Part shown: positions 13,023-20,324 of the stretch, one piece after another
How the letters are laid out: each line of letters starts with the position of its first letter
Position numbering within the stretch: the stretch's first letter is position 1
Virus record (IMG/VR): IMGVR_UViG_3300042350_001823
Location: 1 to 22,142 of that record
Origin: a virus
Direction: 5' to 3' (one strand)
Length of the DNA stretch: 22,142 bases
Notes under the pieces: generated by a model
Seen by the model: the letters and a program-made list of their open reading frames with translations, nothing else
Database searches by the model: none
What the model was told of the DNA's origin: nothing
Translations under genes and position numbers: made by a program

Positions 13023-13059
13023 AGCAGTCTCCATAATATTATTTATGCTAACTGCTATG
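13020..13059 (-). promoter_or_regulatory. Start-codon hairpin with a late-type promoter in its loop
   Basis: Minus-strand reading: arm CATAGCAGT (13059-13051), 22-base loop, arm ACTGCTATG (13028-13020), a perfect nine-base pairing. The start ATG is in the 3' arm and GGAG is at the loop edge, so read-through mRNA from uvsX would hide the start. The loop carries CATAAATA (13047-13040), close to the T4 late -10; a transcript started there would lose the 5' arm and free the ribosome site. This is the logic known for T4 I-TevI. Confidence 0.75.
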
Positions 13060-13069
13060 AATCCATATT

Positions 13070-14125
13070 TTATTCTTCATCAGGAGATTCCATCGGAGTT
13101 TCTTTGGGTGAAAGCATGATATCTTTCATTACAATATTCAGACAATTATCGTCATTTCGCTCCCAGCCTTTGCGAAACTTTTTTATGATTTCTCCGTCTT
13201 TTGTGGTATATACCAGACTATTACCTTCTTTTGAGAGTAATCCTTTTCCTTCAATCAAATCTGTAAGACCTGAAAACGGACTCATACCTTGGTCGTACGG
13301 GATCTTAACTTGAACACTTTCAAATGGTTTTGCGTAGCGAGTTTTCATAACCTTACAAGCACTACGAATACCTCTAACTTCACTTACCTTGTTGCCATCT
13401 TCATCTTCTTTAAGTTTGAGTTTACGCATAGCAACAACAATACTTGAAGCATAGATAAAGCCTTGACCACCTGAAATCTTATCATCAGGATCAAACATAT
13501 CTTGTGAAGCATATGTGTGATTAGTCGCAACCAATCCTACATTGTGACTGCCAAACATATTAACACAGTTGCGAACAAGTGCCGTCAATGCCTTAGGCTT
13601 ACGACCCATGTCACCCTTCATGTCACCTGCTTCAAACTGATTAACATCAGTAGGTGTCAGTAGCATACCTAGACTGTCAATGATGAAAAGAACTTTAGGC
13701 TTATCATCAGCAGGCAGTGCCTTGTAGTTCTTCATAAACTCTGAAATAGTCTTGGCAACATCATCAATCATTGCCATGTTGAGTTTCAATAGTTTATCTT
13801 CACTGGTATCTACACCGAGTGCTTTCAGCCAATCTTCATCCAAGGCATTTTCTGAGTCAACCAAGACAACAAAGATGCCTTGTTGTTGTGCGTGTCTGAC
13901 GAGGTTGCCTGAACAGATGTATGACTTTCCTGATCCTGACTCTCCGGCAAAGACAGTAACTTTACCAAGAGGTACGCCTTTATTAAAGTCACCACTAATG
14001 AGGTAATTGAGAGCATAATTTCCTGTACTCACCCAATCTGTCGGGTCATTGAAACCAATGCTCAAGCCCTCAATAGACTTGGTGATATCCTTTCTAAATT
14101 TACTTACGTCAAATGGCTTTCCCAT
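13070..14125 (-). CDS. uvsX: UvsX, RecA-family recombinase
   Basis: 351 residues, similar to T4 UvsX (about 390) minus part of the C-terminus. UvsX forms filaments on ssDNA and catalyses homologous pairing and strand exchange. Visible: Walker A GESGSGKS at 61-68; VVLVDSENALDEDWL (86-100); Walker B VLFIIDSLGML at 145-155; loop-1-like TPTDVNQFEAGDMKGDMGRK; and a loop-2 region with ATNHTYASQDMFDPDDKISG then GQGFIYASS. The Walker A is of the standard RecA type (GxxGxGKS), whereas T4 UvsX has a diverged one. The C-terminus is acidic (ESPDEE). It is immediately followed by the homing endonuclease and preceded, one base apart, by a small ORF. Confidence 0.94.
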   Translation of the reverse strand: MGKPFDVSKFRKDITKSIEGLSIGFNDPTDWVSTGNYALNYLISGDFNKGVPLGKVTVFAGESGSGKSYICSGNLVRHAQQQGIFVVLVDSENALDEDWLKALGVDTSEDKLLKLNMAMIDDVAKTISEFMKNYKALPADDKPKVLFIIDSLGMLLTPTDVNQFEAGDMKGDMGRKPKALTALVRNCVNMFGSHNVGLVATNHTYASQDMFDPDDKISGGQGFIYASSIVVAMRKLKLKEDEDGNKVSEVRGIRSACKVMKTRYAKPFESVQVKIPYDQGMSPFSGLTDLIEGKGLLSKEGNSLVYTTKDGEIIKKFRKGWERNDDNCLNIVMKDIMLSPKETPMESPDEE

Positions 14126-14126
14126 A

Positions 14127-14315
14127 TTAATTATCCAACTTTTTAATGTTATATTCTTTAATCATTTCAATCAGTTGTTCTTCGGTGTTACACACAATTT
14201 TAGTAGTTTTCCAATCATTTTCTGTGTCACGCCCGCTGATTTCAATCATCCAACCATTATCATAACGATAAATGGTAAAGGAATCACTTACTTTATCAAG
14301 TTTATTAAGTTTCAT
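14127..14315 (-). CDS. Small hypothetical protein upstream of uvsX
   Basis: 62 residues (MKLNKLDKVSDSFTIYRYDN...). A beta hairpin-like segment (FTIYRYDNGWMIEISGRD) is followed by a charged helix (EEQLIEMIKEYNIKKLDN). AAGGA is six bases before the ATG, and it ends one base before uvsX. Function unknown. Confidence 0.75.
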   Translation of the reverse strand: MKLNKLDKVSDSFTIYRYDNGWMIEISGRDTENDWKTTKIVCNTEEQLIEMIKEYNIKKLDN

Positions 14316-14324
14316 TTTATTTCC

Positions 14325-14561
14325 TTATTTTGTAATGCCGTTTGTATACAGTCTATCAGTAAATGATAGTTTGTCAAGGTATTCTGGGCAGTTATCGGCA
14401 ATCCGTTCTAGTTCAAAATCACTAGGATAATGCCTTAGGCAACCTCTTGCCCTATCTCTTACAACACTGGGTACTCTAGGAGTACGACCAGGATCGCATA
14501 ACTCTTCCAGTAATTTTTTACTTTGCTTTAAAGCCCGAAATCTTTCATCTGGTAATGTCAT
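14325..14561 (-). CDS. Small hypothetical protein between the ssDNA-binding protein and uvsX
   Basis: 78 residues, basic and Arg-rich (MTLPDERFRALKQSKKLLEE, then LCDPGRTPRVPSVVRDRARGCLRHYPSDFE). I recall proteins with the 'RTPRVPxxVRxRAxxxLRHYPxxxxL' pattern in bacteria and their phages, but with no function assigned. The start has AGGAG six bases upstream, and a hairpin (14577-14594) lies just before that. It is in the recombination operon. Confidence 0.8.
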   Translation of the reverse strand: MTLPDERFRALKQSKKLLEELCDPGRTPRVPSVVRDRARGCLRHYPSDFELERIADNCPEYLDKLSFTDRLYTNGITK

Positions 14562-14576
14562 AGTTATCTCCTATGG

Positions 14577-14594
14577 AAGGGGCCTAAGCCCCTT
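14577..14594 (-). terminator. GC-rich hairpin after the ssDNA-binding protein gene
   Basis: AAGGGGC-TTAG-GCCCCTT on the minus strand, starting eight bases after the stop at 14602. It is a perfect seven-base stem but is followed by CCATAGG, not by a T run. It may end most messages weakly, stabilise the 3' end of the abundant ssDNA-binding protein mRNA, or attenuate read-through to uvsX. Confidence 0.55.
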
Positions 14595-14601
14595 ATTCCG
14601 T

Positions 14602-15603
14602 TTAAGCAGACTTATTCTGTCTTGCTCGGATCATTGCCAAAATGTCTTGTGCTTTATCGCTTGATGGGGCACTAGGAACCTTGACAGGTTGTGAAGATGT
14701 TTGTGGTTCTTCATCTTCCCAAGGAGCAGAAGATTCTGCTACGGGTTGTTTAACGGGTGCACTGGTTCCAGCAGTCGCAGTTGGTTCAGCCGTTGTAGAA
14801 CCTGCAGGAGCTTCAAGTCCATAAGGACGATAGTATTGACCCCAACGCTCATTATCGTAAGGCTTACCATCAACACTTGCTTCAAACATTTCTTTGATAA
14901 CACGAAGTTCTGCTTCAGTGGGCTTCTTGGGCAAGAAGTCAGCAAGATTAAACAAGCCATGACTTTCAAGTGCGGCTTGTTCAGCCTCAGTCAATGAGCT
15001 TTCCTTACGGGCCCAGTTTGAAGTACTGTAATCAGCATAACCACCTTTGCTGGTCTTCTTAATGTTGAAATCAAGACCGCGCATATAATCAGTTGGCAAT
15101 TCTTCCATTTCAGGATCCATCAAACTAGACTTGATGATAGTAAAGATTTGCGGGCTGATAATGAACCTGCGAATAGGGTTAGCAGGAGCCTTGTCATCAC
15201 CTAAAGGATTTGTACGAACGAAACCCTGGAACAAATAACTACGCTTCTTCCAATACTTGTTAGCCATTTCTTTCAATGACTCATCCTTATACCAAGGACG
15301 AACTTCTGCCAAAACTGGGCAACTGTCGCCATACATCTCCGTGCACGGAACTTGTACAACAACTTGCTTCATGTTTGGATCACCCTTCACACCATTGAAG
15401 GGAAGCTTAATGATTTGACGCTCTACCCAAAAGAATGTGTTGCTAGAGTTGGCATCGGGCAAAAATCGCACAGTAGCGATTGTACCTTCATCCATATTCC
15501 AGTGGGGGTAGATTGCGTTATCAGATGTAGCGCCTGATGCGCCTTTGTTTGACTTGTTTTCTTGGGCAGCAATTCGTGCCCTGATTTCTGCTAATGAGGC
15601 CAT
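14602..15603 (-). CDS. 32: Single-stranded DNA-binding protein, gene 32 family
   Basis: 333 residues; T4 gp32 is 301. It coats ssDNA in replication and recombination and works with UvsX and UvsY. Seen: a basic N-terminal segment with LAEIRARIAAQENKSNKGAS (about 4-23), the OB-type core from about 30 to 230 with the Cys region VPCTEMYGDSCPVLAEVRPW (85-104), and an acidic flexible C-terminus (APWEDEEPQ) rich in Ala/Pro/Ser, expected for contacts with partners. Only two cysteines (87 and 95) match the T4 zinc site, which uses one His and three Cys. AAGGAG precedes the ATG. A further C-terminal helix (QDILAMIRARQNK) ends the protein. Confidence 0.87.
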   Translation of the reverse strand: MASLAEIRARIAAQENKSNKGASGATSDNAIYPHWNMDEGTIATVRFLPDANSSNTFFWVERQIIKLPFNGVKGDPNMKQVVVQVPCTEMYGDSCPVLAEVRPWYKDESLKEMANKYWKKRSYLFQGFVRTNPLGDDKAPANPIRRFIISPQIFTIIKSSLMDPEMEELPTDYMRGLDFNIKKTSKGGYADYSTSNWARKESSLTEAEQAALESHGLFNLADFLPKKPTEAELRVIKEMFEASVDGKPYDNERWGQYYRPYGLEAPAGSTTAEPTATAGTSAPVKQPVAESSAPWEDEEPQTSSQPVKVPSAPSSDKAQDILAMIRARQNKSA

Positions 15604-15650
15604 AATATTTCTCCTTAAGTTGGTCTTTGTTGAGCCTAATATAAATTCGC

Positions 15651-15667
15651 TGATTCCCTATGAATCA
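15651..15667 (-). other. Small hairpin in the leader of the ssDNA-binding protein mRNA
   Basis: TGATTC-ATAGG-GAATCA on the minus strand, about 50 bases before the ATG, six base pairs and a five-base loop. T4 gene 32 represses its own translation by binding a structured leader (a pseudoknot). This hairpin, with AGTTG upstream able to pair CAACT downstream, could play the same part, but that is inference. Confidence 0.4.
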
Positions 15668-15687
15668 ACTAACATACACAATATGAA

Positions 15688-15727
15688 TATTAAACTATTC
15701 TCGGTGCCTATGTCAATAGTATTTATC
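15688..15727 (-). promoter_or_regulatory. Overlapping late-type and sigma-70 promoters for the ssDNA-binding protein
   Basis: GATAAATACTATT (15727-15715) matches the extended T4 late promoter at all but the first base. Overlapping its end is TTGACA (15716-15711), with TTAATA 17 bases away (15693-15688) or TAATAT 18 bases away. A palindrome TCCCATTAATGGGA (15726-15739) overlaps the late element and could be an operator. This would allow expression both early and late, as for T4 gene 32. Confidence 0.65.
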
Positions 15728-15749
15728 CCATTAATGGGAAAACACAAAA

Positions 15750-18700
15750 TTAAAACTGTATAACTGGTGATGTGGGCGGTGTGAAGTTAGCTGTATAACG
15801 GGCTACACCGTTTGTTACTCGTAAGTCATCTATGTAGCCGTTGAATTCAGTGAAATAACTTTCTCCCCCGTACCCTACATAGAGTGGTTGAGTGGTAAAT
15901 GTAATATTTGTGCTATTTGACCCAGTGCCGGATGCCACCCCGTTTATATACCAAGTCCAAGTGCTTCCGTTACGCACAAACGCAAGGTGAGTCCAGGTAT
16001 TTGCAGTGATCGCACTAGTGGCTGTTGTGTAAATATCCGAACCGCCTGTCAATCCGTTATAATGAATACTGGGTGTCCCTGCATTAAGGTGCATCACAAA
16101 TTTGGGCACACCACCAGGTCCGCCACTTAGTGCATAAAAACCGCGTATTCCGGCAATGCTACTTGGGTATAACCAGGCTTCAAAAGTAAAACTTCCAGTA
16201 CCTAAATTATTATTTACTGAGAATGGTGAGACCAAGTAATCGCCAGTGCCATCAAACGACATACTGCTATTACCGTATTTCTTGATTACTCCAGTGGTAC
16301 TAGCATTGCCCAGTGTTTCGTAAGTGGCCATCATGGCACTGTCGTAAATGGCTGCACTGGTACCGTTAGCCAATATCAGGGTGTTTTGTATAGGCTGTAA
16401 TGGTGCCACTGGTGGTGCAAAAGACGCAGTATAAAGAACTGTGCCTCTAATGTATCTTAGATTAGATATGTATCCAGTCCAAAACTTTGCAGGATTTAAA
16501 GTGCTACCAATATAAAAATTTTGAGTTGTTTGATCATAATAAGTTCCTGTAGCGGAACTGCCAGACGCAACGCCATTTATATAGTAACTGATAGTATTAT
16601 CAGACCTAGTTACAACAACGTGGTTCCATTGATTTATGCGTACAACAGAAGAACCCGAAGATGTTCCAACGGATGCTCCGTCTCCATTATTATCTGACTG
16701 TACAGTTCCATTGGTGTTAACCATGAGACTTAATCCTCTGGAATTGCCGTTAAATGTACCAAAAAACGCACTTTGGGCTGCTAGACTGGTTGGATATAAC
16801 CAAACCTCTATAGTCCAATTACCATTGGTAAGATTAAGTACTGGTGATAAAACACTAACTAAGTAATCCCCAGTACCATCAAAATACATGCTGCCACCGT
16901 AATTTGCCACACTGTAAGTAGCATTGCTACCAGTGGTACTAGTCCAGCCAAATGGGTTGAATTGAGTGGGCTGGCTGTTACCAAAGACGGTTATGGCGAA
17001 GTTGTTGGTGCTATTATCAACGAATGTGGCGTTTTGGCATGTTAGTAGACTTGTACCTGACACTGCGGTTAGTGGTGCAGTTGGGGGCGTGAATGCTGCT
17101 GTGTAAACTGCTGTGCCTTTGACCAAACGCACATTGGATATGTATCCTGTACATACACCTGTTACACTTCCGTTGAAAAATTCAGCTCCTATATACGTTG
17201 TTCCCGAAAATGTAGCCGATGAAGTCCAAGTACCCAGTGAAGCTCCGTTTAAATAGAGAGTCACTGTTGTTCCTGCCCGAACCACAGCAACATGTGACCA
17301 AGTTCCAACTGCAGGTAATGTTGCACTACTGATACGGTTAGCTCCATTGGAATACACTATTAGTGCAGATCCTGTACTACCTATATAAACTTCAATCCCC
17401 GTAGAAGTAAAAGAATCTCCAAGAGTAAAGAAAAAGTTGTTGCCGCTTGCAGAACGGTAAACCCAAAACTCAATAGTAAAGTCTGCATTTAGTGTAGTGG
17501 CAGCATTATTTGGCGCTGTCAAATAATCCCCAGTGCCATCAAAGTAACCACTATAACTTGTGGGAGTAGTCAACACTGGGTTGAAGGGGTTGAAGCGTTG
17601 TACGCTAACATCACCGTTTCTTGTTATAGTAAAGTTGTTACCACTGTCATCTATGAATCTATTATCAGCACAAGTTAGTAGGCTGGTGTTAGCGATTGGT
17701 GTGAGAGGTGCTGTGGGTGGCGTGAACGCTGCGGTATATACTGCTGTACCTCTTACTATGCGTAAATTTGAAATATAACCATTGTATCCAGTATTTTGCA
17801 CCGAACCTAAATTTAAGGTAGAACCCGAGGGCCCCTGTGGGGTACCAGATTTTGATACTGAAAATGCTTGAACCCCGTTAATGTAACCCTTAAGGGTGGA
17901 ATTTGAATTAGTGTAAACCATGGCAACATGAGTCCAGGTGTTCAAAGCAACAGTAGAAGTACTGACTGCGTTAGTTACTCCAGCACCATTATAGTAATAA
18001 AAATATAAGTTACCCGATGAATTTGTACCAAAACTCCAGTATGTATCTGCACTAGTTGGTAAACCATATGCAACTTGTAATGGCAAACTATTAGTAGCAC
18101 TCTGGGCGTTTACTCTATTGAAAATCCACATTTCAATAGTGTAATCTGTGTCCCACCACTGGACTGTAGATGCACTGTAAGGCATTGTTAAATAATCTCC
18201 AGTGCCATCAAAATAATTGCTCCAGCCACCACCATAGGGCGTAAAACTGCCCTGTGTTGTATTACCATTTCTAGTAATTAAAAAGTTACTGGCACTACTA
18301 TCCAAAAACATATTATTGTTGTTGGGCTGATTGTTTTGTAGTGTTAGTAGTTGTGTGTTTGCAACTGCGGTTAATGGTGCTGTGGGCACAGTTATAGTGG
18401 TTTGCGTAGGGTTATATACTGCTGTGCCCTTTACAAATCTTACATTTGATATGTAGCCAGTAACACCCTGTGCGACCGTTTCATTATTGCCTATGCGAAG
18501 CTCACCTTGAGCAAAACTTGTACTATTAGTAACAGTACCGCCGTCTGTGCGAGAACCATTGATCCAGAGTGACATAGTAGTTCCGCTTCTTGATGCTGCA
18601 ATATGTACCCATTGATTCAATGGCATATTGATGTTAGAAGTCAATAAATCGGCAACACCATAACTTCTAATTACAACCTTACTGCCAGTAACATAAACAA

Positions 18701-20279
18701 TCAAGCCGTTGGTTGCGTTTATCAAATAGAAAACTGGATTGCTGGCCAGACTCGAGGTGTATGCCCAGAACTCAACCGTGAAATCCGCCGGTGCTGCAAA
18801 TGCTGTATTACTGGCCAGTGAAAGATAATCACCAGTGCCATCAAAATATCCCGAACCATAAGTGCTGTAGGCACTGAGAGGTATGAATGGATCAAAACCA
18901 CTTATTGATACACTACCGCTGACCGTTACGGTGAAATTATTTGTGCTATTGTCAATGAATCTATTGCTCTGGCATGTGAGCAATTGTGTATTTGTGATGG
19001 TTGTAAGCGGAGTTGTACTTGGGGTAAAGTTTCCAGTGTATACAATTGTACCACGGACATATCTGAGATTGCTTATAAATCCCTTCCAGCCCAGTGTTGA
19101 TATACCAAAGTTACCAAATTGACCAATAGTCAAGGGTTGATTTGATGCAAAGATTGAGGCTGCGTCCGTGGTTGACCCAGTGGCGACACCATTCACATAA
19201 AATGTATAGACACCAGCACCAGTACGTGTAAAGGCAAAATGATACCATTGTCCCGCTGTTACAGTAAATGAGTTTGAATATATAAATGCGTCTGTGCTTC
19301 CATTGGTCGTGTAGTAAACTTGTAGTTTTCCGTTTGCCAAACTAAAGCCCCATGCCCGTTGCCCGGTGGCCACTTGTGACACAATGTAATATTGATCACT
19401 TGTGTTATATGATTCTAGATAACAGAATGCTTCAACAGTTATGTCAGTATCCAAATTCCAGGCTGCATTGTCAGGAACAGTAAGGGCATTAGTAGATGTA
19501 AAATAATTACTGTAATATCCGGGCGTATATGGACCAAAGTTATTTGGTCTTGTATCACCAATCACACTAACAGCAAAATTGTTTGTGCTGGCATCACTAA
19601 CGAATGTGCTGGATGGATTACTAGCACTCAACAATGTGGTTACATATTCAAAGTTAGCATCGCCAGCAGCGATAGTAATACTAAATGCTCGGGGACTTTC
19701 TTGCGCTTGGCCGTCTATGGCTTCAACAGTAAAATTGTAGGTGGTTTCGCTAGTAATACCAGTAACTGTGCCACTCAACAACCCACCGCTAGATAAACTT
19801 AGTCCGGGAGGTAATGTACTACCCGCCTGTAATGCATAAGTCACCGGGGCATCTCCCGTAGCACTGAACTGTATGCTAATTGCACTATCCACTTGGCCAC
19901 CAGTGAGTGTGCTGCCAGTGACCCATGTGGGATCACCACTGTATGTTAAACCGTTTACTAATATTGCTACGCCACCATTGCTCACAGTAACATACACAAT
20001 ATATGTTCCGGCTGCTTGTGCGGGTACTTGCACATTTAAGGTTGTGCTGTTTACAAAAGTAACACTGGTTGCTGTCACACTGCCTATGACCACCTGAGTT
20101 CCAGCAGTAAAGTTAGTTCCGGTAATTTTAATATATCCACCACTAGTGCTTACAGCAGTATCGTCTTTGACAACATAACCACTGGTTGTAATCTGAACTT
20201 GCGTGATAGTGGGGGCAGTTGAACTCAGTGCTGTGATAGTCGCAGGGCTAAGGTTGGTAAGGTCAATATAGGTTGGCAT
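15750..20279 (-). CDS. Giant adhesin/tail-fibre-like protein with six LamG repeats
   Basis: 1509 residues with no signal peptide or membrane segment, as expected for a virion protein. Residues about 20-115 look like an IPT/TIG domain (YIKITGTNFTAGTQVVIGSV), about 115-205 like a putative Ig/cadherin-like domain (STLPPGLSLSSGGLLSGTV, YNFTVEAIDGQA). Six LamG/concanavalin-A-like repeats then begin near residues 258, 478, 690, 911, 1130 and 1342, about 215 apart. Each has a 'FDGTGDYL' opening (the first is diverged), DFTVEFW-type strand, W-H-V/F-A-F-x-R, 'Y-x-x-G' and a 'GYISNLRxVxGTxVYTxxFTPPxxPL' end. Such domains bind glycans, and in phages they sit in receptor-binding fibres. The end (ARYTANFTPPTSPVIQF) is the same as in the next gene. 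Confidence 0.85.
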   Translation of the reverse strand: MPTYIDLTNLSPATITALSSTAPTITQVQITTSGYVVKDDTAVSTSGGYIKITGTNFTAGTQVVIGSVTATSVTFVNSTTLNVQVPAQAAGTYIVYVTVSNGGVAILVNGLTYSGDPTWVTGSTLTGGQVDSAISIQFSATGDAPVTYALQAGSTLPPGLSLSSGGLLSGTVTGITSETTYNFTVEAIDGQAQESPRAFSITIAAGDANFEYVTTLLSASNPSSTFVSDASTNNFAVSVIGDTRPNNFGPYTPGYYSNYFTSTNALTVPDNAAWNLDTDITVEAFCYLESYNTSDQYYIVSQVATGQRAWGFSLANGKLQVYYTTNGSTDAFIYSNSFTVTAGQWYHFAFTRTGAGVYTFYVNGVATGSTTDAASIFASNQPLTIGQFGNFGISTLGWKGFISNLRYVRGTIVYTGNFTPSTTPLTTITNTQLLTCQSNRFIDNSTNNFTVTVSGSVSISGFDPFIPLSAYSTYGSGYFDGTGDYLSLASNTAFAAPADFTVEFWAYTSSLASNPVFYLINATNGLIVYVTGSKVVIRSYGVADLLTSNINMPLNQWVHIAASRSGTTMSLWINGSRTDGGTVTNSTSFAQGELRIGNNETVAQGVTGYISNVRFVKGTAVYNPTQTTITVPTAPLTAVANTQLLTLQNNQPNNNNMFLDSSASNFLITRNGNTTQGSFTPYGGGWSNYFDGTGDYLTMPYSASTVQWWDTDYTIEMWIFNRVNAQSATNSLPLQVAYGLPTSADTYWSFGTNSSGNLYFYYYNGAGVTNAVSTSTVALNTWTHVAMVYTNSNSTLKGYINGVQAFSVSKSGTPQGPSGSTLNLGSVQNTGYNGYISNLRIVRGTAVYTAAFTPPTAPLTPIANTSLLTCADNRFIDDSGNNFTITRNGDVSVQRFNPFNPVLTTPTSYSGYFDGTGDYLTAPNNAATTLNADFTIEFWVYRSASGNNFFFTLGDSFTSTGIEVYIGSTGSALIVYSNGANRISSATLPAVGTWSHVAVVRAGTTVTLYLNGASLGTWTSSATFSGTTYIGAEFFNGSVTGVCTGYISNVRLVKGTAVYTAAFTPPTAPLTAVSGTSLLTCQNATFVDNSTNNFAITVFGNSQPTQFNPFGWTSTTGSNATYSVANYGGSMYFDGTGDYLVSVLSPVLNLTNGNWTIEVWLYPTSLAAQSAFFGTFNGNSRGLSLMVNTNGTVQSDNNGDGASVGTSSGSSVVRINQWNHVVVTRSDNTISYYINGVASGSSATGTYYDQTTQNFYIGSTLNPAKFWTGYISNLRYIRGTVLYTASFAPPVAPLQPIQNTLILANGTSAAIYDSAMMATYETLGNASTTGVIKKYGNSSMSFDGTGDYLVSPFSVNNNLGTGSFTFEAWLYPSSIAGIRGFYALSGGPGGVPKFVMHLNAGTPSIHYNGLTGGSDIYTTATSAITANTWTHLAFVRNGSTWTWYINGVASGTGSNSTNITFTTQPLYVGYGGESYFTEFNGYIDDLRVTNGVARYTANFTPPTSPVIQF
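16877..17036. repeat. 160-bp near-identical block shared by the two adhesin genes, copy 1
   Basis: Pairs with 21467-21626, with about 18 differences in 160 bases by eye and no gaps. It encodes the 'NATFVDNSTNNF...FNPFGWTSTTGSNA' junction between LamG repeats. Confidence 0.8.
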
Positions 20280-20286
20280 AAGCAGT

Positions 20287-20313
20287 AATACTCACAATAT
20301 GTGAGTATTTATC
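20287..20313 (-). promoter_or_regulatory. Late-type -10 element leading into a nine-base hairpin before the adhesin
   Basis: GATAAATA (20313-20306) runs into AATACTCAC-ATATT-GTGAGTATT (20309-20287), a perfect nine-base stem. The only ribosome-site-like bases (GTGAG, eleven before the ATG at 20279) are in the 3' arm. A late transcript started near 20300 would lack the 5' arm, while read-through from the gene upstream would have it hidden. The hairpin has no T run, so a simple terminator is less likely. Confidence 0.55.
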
Positions 20314-20324
20314 TGAAAAATGTT

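Noticed and set aside
14049-14366. Plus-strand open frame of 105 codons over the start of uvsX
   Set aside because: It lies opposite the strongly supported UvsX and 62-residue genes, has no ribosome site and reads as an AT-rich shadow frame.
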